From NCBI RefSeq assembly GCF_029023865.1, contig NZ_CP118969.1, positions 868,001-932,000 on the forward strand: 64,000 bases of DNA, given 5' to 3'. The first letter of the stretch is position 1, and the number at the start of each line of letters is the position of its first letter. The notes beneath the pieces were generated by a model. The model saw only the letters and a program-made list of their open reading frames with translations. It searched no databases and had not been told where the DNA came from. Shown one piece after another: positions 36,535-45,177 of this stretch. The position numbers and the translations under genes were made by a program. Origin of the DNA: Lactococcus lactis (GTDB taxonomy: Bacteria > Bacillota > Bacilli > Lactobacillales > Streptococcaceae).

Positions 36535-37572
36535 ATGACAAATACAAATAAAAAAACAATTGTTGTTACAGGTGGTTCTGGATATATTGCTATGTTTATC
36601 ATGATTGCTTTATTGAAAAAAGGCTATCGAGTACGGGCGACATTGCGGACGATGTCTCGACAAGAAGAAGTGAAAAAAATGATGGCACAAGGCGGAATTT
36701 CAGATTTTACAGATTTAGATTTTGTCCAAACTGATTTGACAAAAGAAGAAGGATGGAGTCAAGCCATGACTGGTGTTGATTCTGTGATTCATGTGGCTTC
36801 ACCAACACCTTTGCAACGTCCTGACGCTGATGATTTAATGGTGAAAATGGCTGTGGATGGAGTGAAGTTTGTGATGAAAGCAGCCAAGAAAGCAGGAGTT
36901 AAACGAGTGGTTTTGACCTCAGCATCGGGAGCAGTTTTAGCGGGGCATAAGGATCATCCAGAAATCTTCACAGAGAAAGGTTGGACAAATCTTGATGCTC
37001 CAATTAATGCCTACCAACGTTCTAAAACGATGGCGGAAATGGAGTTTTGGAAACTTGCAGAAGCTTATGGTATTGAAGGAGCATCGGTTTTACCTACAGC
37101 TGTTATGGGTCCAATTCTTGGAAATGATTTTTCACATTCTAGTGCGGCTATAAAAAATATGTTTGAAGGTAAAATGCCCAGACTTTTAAATTTAGCATTT
37201 GATTATGTTGACGTTCGTGATGTTGCTGATTTACATTTGCTAGCTCTTGAAAAAAATGAAGCGATTGGTCAGCGTTTCATTGCAACTTCAGGCCAAAATA
37301 TTACTTACAAAAAGCAAGCTGAGTTTTTGAAAAAGGAATTTGGTACAAAAGCTAAAAAAGTATCTACTCAGGTAATTCCCGACTTTTTAGTCAAAATTTT
37401 AGCTCGATTTGATAAAAGTTTGGCGATGCCAGCTACATTTTTGGGGCAAAACACAGCTTGTTCAAATGAAAAATCAGTTAAACTTTTAGGCTGGAAACCA
37501 CGTTCAGGTGAAGCAGCGATTATTCAAACGGCACAAACGATGTTGGATTTGGGAGTTATTAAAGTTGATTAA
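36535..37572 (+). CDS. NAD(P)-dependent aldehyde reductase, dihydroflavonol-4-reductase-like
   Basis: 345 residues, extended SDR. TGGSGYIAMF nucleotide loop at 12-21, DLDFVQTDLTKEEGW, VIHVASPTPLQ near 85, and YQRSKTMAEMEFW as catalytic YxxxK. Members reduce aldehydes or ketones such as methylglyoxal. ATG 36535 follows TAGAGGAAAAAATTAA. Likely controlled by the divergent TetR gene. Confidence 0.85.
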   Translation: MTNTNKKTIVVTGGSGYIAMFIMIALLKKGYRVRATLRTMSRQEEVKKMMAQGGISDFTDLDFVQTDLTKEEGWSQAMTGVDSVIHVASPTPLQRPDADDLMVKMAVDGVKFVMKAAKKAGVKRVVLTSASGAVLAGHKDHPEIFTEKGWTNLDAPINAYQRSKTMAEMEFWKLAEAYGIEGASVLPTAVMGPILGNDFSHSSAAIKNMFEGKMPRLLNLAFDYVDVRDVADLHLLALEKNEAIGQRFIATSGQNITYKKQAEFLKKEFGTKAKKVSTQVIPDFLVKILARFDKSLAMPATFLGQNTACSNEKSVKLLGWKPRSGEAAIIQTAQTMLDLGVIKVD

Positions 37573-37598
37573 GAAAATTATAGTTTTGAAAATTTTCT

Positions 37599-37611
37599 AT
37601 TTCCGAACGTT
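37599..37611 (+). promoter_or_regulatory. PurBox of hpt
   Basis: ATTTCCGAACGTT, 12 of 13 positions, about 75 bases before the predicted transcription start. Confidence 0.82.
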
Positions 37612-37618
37612 GTAAGCT

Positions 37619-37652
37619 AAAAAAGACCAAAGTCAGACTTCTGATCTTTTTC
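37619..37652 (+). terminator. hairpin with T-run between PurBox and hpt promoter
   Basis: AAAAGACC with inner AAGTC/GACTT stem and GATCTTTTT; one mismatch. Ends the reductase transcript. Confidence 0.7.
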
Positions 37653-37708
37653 TTCTCTCTAAAAAAGTCTAAAATAGAAACATATTGTGAAAAAAATTGG
37701 AGAGAAAA

Positions 37709-38251
37709 ATGCATCCACATTTAAAAGAAGTTTTATTTACCAGAGAACAAATTGCCGAACGTGTCAAAGAGCTTGCGGAAGTTGTTTCACGCGATTATGA
37801 AGGAAAAAATCCACTTGTTGTTGGAATATTAAAAGGGTCAATCATGTTTACGGTTGATTTGCTTAAAGAATTATCAATTGATGCTGAAGTTGATTTTATG
37901 GATGTTACCAGTTATGGTTATGGGATTTCATCTTCTGGAGAAGTTAGAATTTTGAAAGATTTATCAACCGTGGCTCATGGACGTGATATTTTGATTGTTG
38001 AAGATATCATTGACACTGGAAATACTTTGCTCTATCTTAAAAAATTGCTGACAGGACGTCAAGCACATTCAGTAAAAATTATCTCTTTATTAGATAAACC
38101 AAGTGGTCGTAAAGTTGATATTGACGCTGATTATGTTGGCTTTGAAGTACCGGATGCCTTTATTGTGGGCTATGGAATTGATTATGCCGAACGTTACCGT
38201 CAGTTGCCATATATTGGAATTTTCAATGAAGAGTTTTTAATTAAAGACTAA
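37709..38251 (+). CDS. hpt: hypoxanthine-guanine phosphoribosyltransferase
   Basis: 180 residues. Salvages hypoxanthine and guanine with PRPP. The PRPP loop VEDIIDTG is at 97-104, and the base-binding KPSGRKVDIDADYVGFEVPDAFIVGYGID segment follows. ATG 37709 follows TTGGAGAGA at proper spacing; the longer start at 37697 overlaps that site. Under a PurBox, so salvage is coordinated with synthesis. Confidence 0.95.
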   Translation: MHPHLKEVLFTREQIAERVKELAEVVSRDYEGKNPLVVGILKGSIMFTVDLLKELSIDAEVDFMDVTSYGYGISSSGEVRILKDLSTVAHGRDILIVEDIIDTGNTLLYLKKLLTGRQAHSVKIISLLDKPSGRKVDIDADYVGFEVPDAFIVGYGIDYAERYRQLPYIGIFNEEFLIKD

Positions 38252-38256
38252 AAGTA

Positions 38257-38269
38257 ATTTCCGAACAAT
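38257..38269 (+). promoter_or_regulatory. PurBox of purH
   Basis: ATTTCCGAACAAT, 13 of 13. A weaker ATTTCCAAACGAT lies at 38309-38321 after the hairpin. Confidence 0.9.
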
Positions 38270-38275
38270 TATAAT

Positions 38276-38307
38276 AAAAAAAGCCCAGTTTTAAAACTGG
38301 TGCTTTT
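38276..38307 (+). terminator. terminator hairpin between PurBox and purH promoter
   Basis: AAAAAAAGCCCAGTTTT pairs with AAAACTGGTGCTTTTT; one mismatch. Ends hpt. Confidence 0.85.
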
Positions 38308-38326
38308 TATTTCCAAACGATAAATG

Positions 38327-38332
38327 TAAAAT
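38327..38332 (+). promoter_or_regulatory. -10 element of purH
   Basis: TAAAAT preceded by TG. The same hexamer precedes hpt (37670). Confidence 0.5.
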
Positions 38333-38349
38333 AAAGACATGATAAATAT

Positions 38350-38405
38350 TTACTGACAGTTCTGTCAGTTCTTTTATAAGAAAAATATTACTGACAGAAT
38401 TGTCA
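38350..38405 (+). repeat. purH leader hairpins from ACTGACAG copies
   Basis: ACTGACAG-TT-CTGTCAGT (38352-38369), and CTGACAGAATTGTCAG (38391-38406) form two hairpins in the transcribed leader, the second ending 10 bases before the ribosome site. Confidence 0.6.
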
Positions 38406-38426
38406 GCAGAAAACTTGGAGGAAATC

Positions 38427-39983
38427 ATGTCAAAACGTGCACTTATCAGTGTTTCAGACAAAGAAGGTATTGTAGAATTTGCTAAGAAAATTCGAGAATT
38501 TGGTTGGGAAATTATCTCAACGGGTGGAACGAAAGCCGTTTTGGACCAAGAAGAAATTCCGAATATTGCAATCGATGAAGTAACAGGATTTCCAGAAATG
38601 ATGGATGGGCGCCTTAAAACATTGCATCCACTAATTCATGGAGCCCTTCTTGGACGTAGAGATTTGGAAAGTCACATGGAATCAATGACAGAACATCATA
38701 TTTCTCCAATTGATTTGGTTGTTGTGAACTTATATCCCTTCAAAGAAACTTTGCTTGCTGGGGGCAGTCAAGCAGAAATGATTGAGAAGATTGATATTGG
38801 TGGTCCTTCAATGTTGCGTTCAGCAGCTAAAAATCATGCGTCAGTCACAGTCGTTTGTGACCCAAATGATTATGAAAAAGTACTGACAGAGCTGTCAGTA
38901 AAAGGTGAAACAAGTTTAAGTTTTCGTCAGCAACTTGCAGCAAAAGTATTTCGCCACACTGCAAGTTATGATGCTTTAATTGCACAATATTTGACAGAAG
39001 AATTTCCGGTAGAAAATGTAAAACCAGAAAAATTAACCTTGACTTACGACCTTAAACAAGGAATGCGTTATGGTGAAAATCCGCAACAAAATGCAGATTT
39101 TTATGAGTCAGGAATACCTACGACTTATTCAATTGCCCAAAGTAAGCAAATTCATGGTAAAGAACTAAGCTATAACAATGTTCGTGATGCAGATGCTGCT
39201 TTACAGATTGCAAGAGATTTTGAAGAACCAACAGTTGTAGCCCTCAAACATATGAATCCATGTGGGATTGGAAGAGCAACGGATATCGAAAAAGCTTGGG
39301 ATTATGCCTATGAAGCAGACCCAGTTTCAATTTTCGGTGGAATTATTGTTTTAAATCGAGAAGTAACTTTGGCAACTGCGCAAAAAATGAGTAAGATTTT
39401 CCTTGAAATTATTATCGCACCCTCTTATAGCAAAGAAGCCTTGGAAGTTTTAAGTAAAAAGAAAAATATTCGACTTTTAACCGTTGATTTTTCTAAAAAA
39501 GAAGCCTCAGAAAAAGAAGTGCATGTAACAGGGGTTCTTGGAGGACTACTTGTTCAAAATCAAGATGTCATTGTTGAAAATCCAAAAGAATGGACAGTGG
39601 CGACTAAAGTTCAACCAACTGACAGACAAATGGAGGCCATGGAGTTTGCTTGGAAAGCAGTTAAGTTTGTCAAATCAAATGGGATTATTGTGACCAATGA
39701 CCACCAGACGCTTGGTGTTGGTCCTGGCCAAACTAACCGTGTGGGCTCAGTAAAAATTGCCTTAGAGGCAACCGCTGATAAATCATTAGAACTTCAAGAA
39801 AATGCGGTTCTTGGTTCGGATGCCTTCTTCCCGTTTGCTGACAATATTGATGAAATTGCTAAGGCAGGAATTAAAGCAATCGTTCAACCAGGTGGCTCTG
39901 TACGTGACCAAGAAGTGATTGATGCCTGTGATAAATATGGAATTGCGATGGTTTTCACAGGACTTCGTCATTTTAGACATTAA
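38427..39983 (+). CDS. purH: bifunctional AICAR transformylase / IMP cyclohydrolase
   Basis: 518 residues; catalyses the last two steps to IMP. MGS-like cyclohydrolase domain 1-200 ([16 protein letters not shown], then [10 protein letters not shown], then [16 protein letters not shown]), transformylase domain from about 205 ([28 protein letters not shown]). ATG 38427 follows TTGGAGGAAATC. Contains an internal inverted ACTGACAG pair at 38882-38899 that encodes LTELSVKG. Confidence 0.96.
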   Translation: MSKRALISVSDKEGIVEFAKKIREFGWEIISTGGTKAVLDQEEIPNIAIDEVTGFPEMMDGRLKTLHPLIHGALLGRRDLESHMESMTEHHISPIDLVVVNLYPFKETLLAGGSQAEMIEKIDIGGPSMLRSAAKNHASVTVVCDPNDYEKVLTELSVKGETSLSFRQQLAAKVFRHTASYDALIAQYLTEEFPVENVKPEKLTLTYDLKQGMRYGENPQQNADFYESGIPTTYSIAQSKQIHGKELSYNNVRDADAALQIARDFEEPTVVALKHMNPCGIGRATDIEKAWDYAYEADPVSIFGGIIVLNREVTLATAQKMSKIFLEIIIAPSYSKEALEVLSKKKNIRLLTVDFSKKEASEKEVHVTGVLGGLLVQNQDVIVENPKEWTVATKVQPTDRQMEAMEFAWKAVKFVKSNGIIVTNDHQTLGVGPGQTNRVGSVKIALEATADKSLELQENAVLGSDAFFPFADNIDEIAKAGIKAIVQPGGSVRDQEVIDACDKYGIAMVFTGLRHFRH

Positions 39984-39984
39984 T

Positions 39985-40014
39985 AAAAAGTCTACCTTTA
40001 GGGTAGATTTTTTT
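39985..40014 (+). terminator. terminator of purH
   Basis: AAAAAGTCTACC, TTTA, GGGTAGATTTTTTT. Confidence 0.85.
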
Positions 40015-40111
40015 CACTAATTTAATATTAAAATTTCTATTGTAAAATCATCTGTATATTGTCATTGAAAAAATTTTCAAGTTTCAGAACATTCATCTTT
40101 ATCTCCTTTTC

Positions 40112-40120
40112 TGATATAAT
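40112..40120 (+). promoter_or_regulatory. extended -10 promoter of the HAD gene
   Basis: TGATATAAT, 39 bases before the start. Confidence 0.6.
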
Positions 40121-40159
40121 GTAGGGAATGCAAAGAATACATTTAGCAAAGGAAAAGAA

Positions 40160-40852
40160 ATGACTGTACTACTTTTTGATATTGATAACACCTTACTTGA
40201 TTTTGATAAAGCAGAATATGATGCTTTGGGAAAAATTTTTACCCACTATCAAATTGAAGATAATCAGGAAAATCGTGCGACTTACTCTCGTGAAAACAAA
40301 GCGCTTTGGCGTTTACACGAATCAGAAAAACTTTCACGTGAAGAACTTCTATCTACTCGATTTGACCATGCTTTTAGAGCTTTAAATGTGTCAGTAAATT
40401 ATAATCCAGTTGCTGTTGATGATGAATATCAACTTTACTTATCACAAGGGCATGAACTGATTAATCATGCCAAAGAATTACTGACAGAGCTGTCAGCAAA
40501 AGAGGCAGAAATGTATGTGGTTAGTAATGGAACTTCACGTGTTTCTCGTCCGCGAATATTTGAGTCTGGAATTTCTGATCACTTTAGAGAAATCTTTATT
40601 AGTGAAGAAGTGGGTCATCATAAGCCTTCGCTTGCTTTCTTCGATTATGTCTTTGACCACATTGAAGCGGCCAATCAAAAGGAATTTACAATCGTTGGGG
40701 ACTCCCTAGCAACTGATATTTTAGGAGGGAATAGAGCTGGAATAAAGACAATTTGGTATAATCCAAAACAATTGGAAGTTAGTGGAGAAGCACAACCAGA
40801 TGTGCAAATCCAAGACCTATTAGAAATTCCAGCTTTGGTTAAAAATTGGTAA
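40160..40852 (+). CDS. HAD-family noncanonical pyrimidine nucleotidase, YjjG-like
   Basis: 230 residues. HAD motif I DIDNTLLDF with Asp7 nucleophile and Asp9, motif II VVSNGTS, motif III Lys in HHKPSLAFF, and motif IV GDSLATDILGG. Helical cap after motif I (C1 type). This branch (YjjG) dephosphorylates nucleoside monophosphates, including mutagenic pyrimidines. Single gene. Holds an ACTGACAG copy in an inverted pair at 40480. Confidence 0.82.
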   Translation: MTVLLFDIDNTLLDFDKAEYDALGKIFTHYQIEDNQENRATYSRENKALWRLHESEKLSREELLSTRFDHAFRALNVSVNYNPVAVDDEYQLYLSQGHELINHAKELLTELSAKEAEMYVVSNGTSRVSRPRIFESGISDHFREIFISEEVGHHKPSLAFFDYVFDHIEAANQKEFTIVGDSLATDILGGNRAGIKTIWYNPKQLEVSGEAQPDVQIQDLLEIPALVKNW

Positions 40853-40853
40853 T

Positions 40854-40887
40854 AAAAAACACTGTTTATTTTAACAGTGTTTTTTTA
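40854..40887. terminator. bidirectional terminator
   Basis: AAAAAACACTGTTTA with TTAACAGTGTTTTTTT; ends the HAD gene and the MFS gene from opposite sides. Confidence 0.88.
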
Positions 40888-42285
40888 TTATGCCTTCACT
40901 TTTTTTCTCAAAAATAGACTTAAAATGAAACCGAAGCTTACAAAAATAAGAAGTAAGTAGAAAGTATGATGGAAGGCAGTTAAATTCGCTTGTAAAGGAG
41001 AAAGTCCAGTCTGTTTTTTGATTTGACCACTTAAAAATGCTGTCAAAAAGGCAATGGCAAATGAGTTGACTACTTGCATCATTTCATTTGTTAGTGGAGT
41101 AACTCGACTGATATTTTTCATTGGAACAGATTGAAGGGCGTGATTATTAACTTGCATATTGACTAAACCTTGACTTAAACCAAGTAAAACAATAGCACAA
41201 AGTGTGAAAGCTAAAGAAGAACTAGGTTTAATTTGACTAAAAAGACTAAGACTTAGAGCTCCCAGAGTAAAACCCGGCAGAACTGCGGCTTTCGTCCCAA
41301 ATTTATCAAAAATACGCCCACCGATTGTCATTCCTAAAAAACTAGCAATTGCCTGCGGAACCATGATTAGCCCTGTATTTTCAGAAGAAAGTCCAACGAC
41401 ATTTTGTAAGTAAAGTGGGACAAGAAGCATGGCCCCAAAAACAACGATTTGATTGAGCCACATGAGCGAAATTCCTTTTGTAAATTCAGAAATTGCAAAA
41501 GCTCGAAGGTGTAAAAGAGGATTCTCAACACGTAGTTCAACAATAATGAATAAAAGCAACATGATTATACCAAGGACTACAAAAGAGAGGGCAGTAGGAT
41601 TTGACCAGCCTTTATCTGTCCCAACGTGTACACCATAAATTAAAATTGGAAAGGCAAATGGAGAAAGAAGAGCCCCTTTTAAATCAATTTTACTTGCTTT
41701 ATTTGCAGGAAAATTGGGGAGAAAGAGGAGAACAAAGATTAGGGCTAGAACTCCAACCGGAAGATTAATCAAAAAGACAGTTGACCAATTGAAGTGTTTA
41801 ACTAAGAAACCTGAAAGTGCAGGTCCTATTGTTGGAGCGAGCAACATTGGTAACCCTAGAAGGCCCATCATTGAACCTCGTTTTTCCATTGGAATAATTT
41901 TAAAAGACATCCCAATTCCGATTGGAGCAACAACGCCACCAGTTAAGCCTTGAGCAATTCGCCAAATAATAAGACTTTGCAGTGAGTGAGCGTTAGCTGC
42001 AAGAAATGAAGCGATAGTGAAAAAAATGATTGCTAAAGCAAAAACTTTTTTATCTGAAAAGCGGTCTCCCAAAAATCCAGCAAATGGAATAACTGTGGCC
42101 ATAGCTAAAGTATAAGCAGTAATGACCCACTGACTATTTGAGAGATTTTGATGGAAAGCAGACTGAATATGCGGAAGAGTGACATTCATAATGGTTGTAT
42201 CCATCATTACTAAAAGCATTCCAATTGCAATTGTTAGAACCGCAGGTAAGACTTTTTTTAAATTAAAATCATTAGTATTATTCAT
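40888..42285 (-). CDS. MFS drug efflux transporter, DHA2-type
   Basis: 465 residues with about 14 helices. Motif D1-like MMDTTIMNVTLPHIQ at residues 27-41, SQWVITAYTLAMATVIPFAGFLGDRFSDKK (motif A), and a GLLGLPMLLAPTIGPALSGFL motif C of antiporters. It probably exports toxic compounds. A consensus promoter (TTGACT, 17 bases, TATTAT on the minus strand) precedes it, overlapping inverted AGAACA motifs. The upstream TetR gene in the same direction is separated by its own terminator. Confidence 0.88.
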   Translation of the reverse strand: MNNTNDFNLKKVLPAVLTIAIGMLLVMMDTTIMNVTLPHIQSAFHQNLSNSQWVITAYTLAMATVIPFAGFLGDRFSDKKVFALAIIFFTIASFLAANAHSLQSLIIWRIAQGLTGGVVAPIGIGMSFKIIPMEKRGSMMGLLGLPMLLAPTIGPALSGFLVKHFNWSTVFLINLPVGVLALIFVLLFLPNFPANKASKIDLKGALLSPFAFPILIYGVHVGTDKGWSNPTALSFVVLGIIMLLLFIIVELRVENPLLHLRAFAISEFTKGISLMWLNQIVVFGAMLLVPLYLQNVVGLSSENTGLIMVPQAIASFLGMTIGGRIFDKFGTKAAVLPGFTLGALSLSLFSQIKPSSSLAFTLCAIVLLGLSQGLVNMQVNNHALQSVPMKNISRVTPLTNEMMQVVNSFAIAFLTAFLSGQIKKQTGLSPLQANLTAFHHTFYLLLIFVSFGFILSLFLRKKVKA

Positions 42286-42308
42286 AAAGAACCTTCTTTT
42301 ATATTTTT

Positions 42309-42359
42309 AGAACACTGTTCGGTAAAAATAATACCATTGTTCTGAAATAAAGTCAAGAA
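42309..42359 (-). promoter_or_regulatory. promoter and candidate TetR operator of the MFS gene
   Basis: On the minus strand TTGACT is followed after 17 bases by TATTAT. AGAACA-n-GGTA and TACC-n-TGTTCT arms (42309-42343) flank and overlap the -10. Confidence 0.6.
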
Positions 42360-42383
42360 AAAAACTTCCTCAGGAAGTTTTTT
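42358..42383 (-). terminator. terminator of the TetR gene
   Basis: On the minus strand AAAAAACTTCC, TGA, GGAAGTTTTTTT. Confidence 0.8.
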
Positions 42384-42388
42384 ATAAA

Positions 42389-43015
42389 TTAATTAATTTT
42401 AAGCATTTTTTCAATTCCTGAAATAATAAGCTGTAAACCAAACTCAAAACTTTCAGAAGAGCCAAGACTGGTGAGGCTTTCAGTTCGCCAATATTTATCG
42501 AGAAAAGGAGCCAGTTGTACCAGAGGAATTTTGACAGTAGAAAGAGGTTTTTCGGGTTGCTCTACTAAACGATCACTATCTATTTTACTGGTGTAAATAA
42601 AATTTAGAAAAAGGTTAATGGTGTAAAATTTATGATCATCAGAAAGCTTGAGATCATCTACAATCATTAAAAGTTTATCAAAGAGCCGAAGATAGTTCTC
42701 AGATTCTGGTGGATAATCCATCATCAATTGTGCGAGGTTTGGATAAGATTCTAAAACAGCATAAATATTTTTACCATAGACGAAAAGGCGGTCTTGCCAC
42801 GTTTTCTCATTTGCTGGAAAAATAATTTCAAGGCTTGCTTTATCAATAAGTTCTGCAAAAAGTGCTTCTTTACTTGAAAAATGGTAGTAAAGAGAAGACA
42901 CTGTCATTCCTAGCCGACTAGCTAACTTACGCATTGAAAATTCTGTGAGAGGAAGTTCTTCTAAAAGTTCCCAGCTGCTACTAATAATTTTATCTTTGGT
43001 TGGTTGAGTCGCCAT
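42389..43015 (-). CDS. TetR-family regulator of the MFS gene
   Basis: 208 residues. N-terminal helix-turn-helix FSMRKLASRLGMTVSSLYYHFSSKEALFAELI, helical C-terminal ligand domain. Upstream of and co-directional with the MFS efflux gene, so it is likely its repressor. The AGAACA dyad in the 100-base gap is the obvious target. No strong ribosome site precedes ATG 43015 (GAAAG at a distance), suggesting low expression. Confidence 0.85.
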   Translation of the reverse strand: MATQPTKDKIISSSWELLEELPLTEFSMRKLASRLGMTVSSLYYHFSSKEALFAELIDKASLEIIFPANEKTWQDRLFVYGKNIYAVLESYPNLAQLMMDYPPESENYLRLFDKLLMIVDDLKLSDDHKFYTINLFLNFIYTSKIDSDRLVEQPEKPLSTVKIPLVQLAPFLDKYWRTESLTSLGSSESFEFGLQLIISGIEKMLKIN

Positions 43016-43370
43016 AAGTTTTCGCTTTCTTTTTCTACTTAGATTTATTTTACATGTTTTTAATGAAAATTGCGATAGAAAAGCTGATAAACAAATTTGT
43101 CATTTAAATATTGTAAGGGGAAAACTCTAGCTATAATTGAGTAAATACCGAACAATCTCTCTTCTTATTTCTTGAAACTTTTGTTCAGGCTTTTTCTTTT
43201 ATCACAAATCTTTTAAGATAGAATTATAAGATTTATAATGCAAGAAAAGATAGATGAGCTATCGTCACTTTGACTTTTATTATTCGTTCAAGATTTGTTG
43301 AATAATAAATAAAATAGCTGAATACACAAGTTTGTGTATATAAAAAACGTTTGGGAATATCGGAGAAATG
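43016..43370 (+). other. 355-base gap holding tetR promoter, purD PurBox, hairpin, promoter and long leader
   Basis: From left to right: AT-rich start region of tetR (minus); a perfect PurBox AATACCGAACAAT (43144-43156); a weak hairpin with CTTTTTCTTTT (43171-43200); -10 TAGAAT (43219-43224), with a second TATAAT at 43234; then about 130 transcribed bases before purD. The leader contains an ATACACAA/TTGTGTAT hairpin near 43322-43339. I see no purine riboswitch core and no reading frame. Confidence 0.7.
43144..43156 (+). promoter_or_regulatory. PurBox of purD
   Basis: AATACCGAACAAT, 13 of 13, about 75-80 bases before the predicted start of transcription. Confidence 0.9.
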
Positions 43371-44609
43371 ATGAAAATTTTGGTAATTGGTTCTGGCGGC
43401 CGCGAACATGCCTTAGCAAAAAAATTTATGGAAAGTCCTCAAGTTGAAGAAGTCTTTGTAGCTCCAGGCAATTCAGGAATGGAAAAAGATGGAATTCAAA
43501 TAGTTGATATTTCCGAACTATCTAATGATAAATTAGTTAAATTTGCTCAAAATCAAAACATTGGACTAACATTTGTTGGCCCAGAAACAGCTTTGATGAA
43601 TGGCGTCGTCGATGCTTTTATAAAAGCAGAATTACCAATTTTTGGGCCAAATAAAATGGCCGCAGAGCTAGAAGGTTCTAAAGATTTTGCAAAATCAATT
43701 ATGAAAAAATATGGGGTTCCGACGGCTGATTATGCTACTTTTGATAGCTTAGAGCCTGCTCTTGCATATCTAGATGAAAAAGGAGTTCCTCTTGTGATTA
43801 AAGCTGATGGGCTCGCTGCTGGAAAGGGTGTGACGGTTGCCTTTGATATTGAGACCGCTAAGTCAGCTCTGGCCGATATTTTTTCTGGTAGTCAAGGAAA
43901 AGTTGTGATTGAGGAATTTCTTGATGGTGAAGAATTTTCTTTATTTAGTTTTATCCATGACGGGAAAATATATCCGATGCCGATTGCTCAAGACCACAAA
44001 CGAGCTTTTGATGGAGATAAAGGCCCTAACACAGGGGGAATGGGGGCTTACTCACCGGTCCTACATATTTCTAAGGAGGTTGTAAATGAGGCTCTGGAAA
44101 AAGTTGTTAAACCAACAGTAGCTGGAATGATAGAAGAAGGCAAGTCATTTACAGGCGTTCTTTATGCAGGTTTAATTTTGACAGAAGACGGAGTCAAAAC
44201 AATTGAATTTAATGCACGCTTTGGGGATCCTGAAACCCAAGTTGTTCTCCCCCGTTTAAAAAGTGACTTAGCTCAAGCAATTATTGATATTTTAGCTGGA
44301 AATGAGCCAACATTAGAATGGCTTGAGTCTGGTGTGACTTTGGGTGTGGTTGTTGCTGCAGAAGGCTATCCTAGTCAAGCAAAACTAGGACTTATTCTTC
44401 CAGAAATTCCTGAAGGTTTAAATGTTTATTATGCAGGAGTTTCCAAAAATGAAAATAATCAATTAATCTCTAGTGGAGGCCGAGTTTATCTTGTTTCTGA
44501 AACGGGAGAAGATGTAAAAAGTACACAAAAATTGCTTTATGAAAAACTTGATAAATTGGAAAATGATGGTTTCTTTTATCGTCATGATATTGGTTCACGA
44601 GCAATATAA
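43371..44609 (+). CDS. purD: phosphoribosylamine-glycine ligase (GAR synthetase)
   Basis: 412 residues, ATP-grasp. [14 protein letters not shown] start, [17 protein letters not shown] near 105, [16 protein letters not shown] near 145, and [17 protein letters not shown] near 285. The second of two adjacent ATGs (43371) is better spaced from CGGAG; the first is 43368. First gene of purD-E-K. A perfect PurBox lies inside at 43509. Confidence 0.95.
   Translation: MKILVIGSGGREHALAKKFMESPQVEEVFVAPGNSGMEKDGIQIVDISELSNDKLVKFAQNQNIGLTFVGPETALMNGVVDAFIKAELPIFGPNKMAAELEGSKDFAKSIMKKYGVPTADYATFDSLEPALAYLDEKGVPLVIKADGLAAGKGVTVAFDIETAKSALADIFSGSQGKVVIEEFLDGEEFSLFSFIHDGKIYPMPIAQDHKRAFDGDKGPNTGGMGAYSPVLHISKEVVNEALEKVVKPTVAGMIEEGKSFTGVLYAGLILTEDGVKTIEFNARFGDPETQVVLPRLKSDLAQAIIDILAGNEPTLEWLESGVTLGVVVAAEGYPSQAKLGLILPEIPEGLNVYYAGVSKNENNQLISSGGRVYLVSETGEDVKSTQKLLYEKLDKLENDGFFYRHDIGSRAI
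43509..43521 (+). promoter_or_regulatory. PurBox inside purD coding sequence
   Basis: ATTTCCGAACTAT, 13 of 13, encoding DISEL. Confidence 0.5.
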
Positions 44610-44641
44610 AAATTTTGGTTAAGAAAAAAAGAAGAGGAAAA

Positions 44642-45127
44642 ATGGCAGAAGTAGCAATTATCATGGGTTCGAGCTCAGATTGGGCGACAATGAAAGAAAC
44701 AGCAAAAATTTTAGATGACTTTGGTTTAGCTTATGAAAAAAAGGTCGTATCAGCACACCGAACACCAGCTTTGATGGCTGAATTTTCGAGCCAAGCCCGT
44801 GAGGCAGGTTATAAAGTGATCATCGCAGGTGCTGGTGGAGCTGCTCATTTGCCAGGAATGGTAGCTGCTCAGACTCTCGTTCCAGTCATTGGCGTTCCAA
44901 TAAAATCACGCGCTTTATCTGGTTTGGATTCACTTTATTCAATTGTTCAAATGCCGGCAGGGGTTCCTGTAGCGACAATGGCAATTGGAGAGGCTGGAGC
45001 AAAAAATGCTGCTTTATTTGCTTTGCAACTTTTGGCGAATACAAACGAGAATTTATACCAAAAATTGTTGGTCTATCGGGCTGCTGCGCAAGAAATGGTT
45101 GAGGAATCAAACAAAGCATTACTTTAA
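44642..45127 (+). CDS. purE: N5-carboxyaminoimidazole ribonucleotide mutase
   Basis: 161 residues, octameric class I Pur[13 protein letters not shown] at the start, SAHRTPALM near 41, [15 protein letters not shown], and [33 protein letters not shown]. Converts N5-CAIR from PurK to CAIR. ATG 44642 follows AGAAGAGG; the frame upstream to 44615 lacks a site. Confidence 0.96.
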   Translation: MAEVAIIMGSSSDWATMKETAKILDDFGLAYEKKVVSAHRTPALMAEFSSQAREAGYKVIIAGAGGAAHLPGMVAAQTLVPVIGVPIKSRALSGLDSLYSIVQMPAGVPVATMAIGEAGAKNAALFALQLLANTNENLYQKLLVYRAAAQEMVEESNKALL

Positions 45128-45177
45128 AAAGAGTTCAAAAGTTGTCGGATTTCAAATAATGAAGGGTAGGAAGACTT

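Noticed and set aside
40083-40095. PurBox before the HAD nucleotidase gene
   Set aside because: GTTTCAGAACATT lacks the CCG core and sits about 35 bases from the expected start rather than 75.
42316-42328. PurBox-like sequence (reverse) in the MFS promoter
   Set aside because: Only about 11 of 13 positions match, it lies within a clear TetR-type dyad, and the gene is unrelated to purines.
43225-43370. Purine riboswitch upstream of purD
   Set aside because: None of the conserved junction bases or paired loops of the guanine/adenine aptamer could be found.
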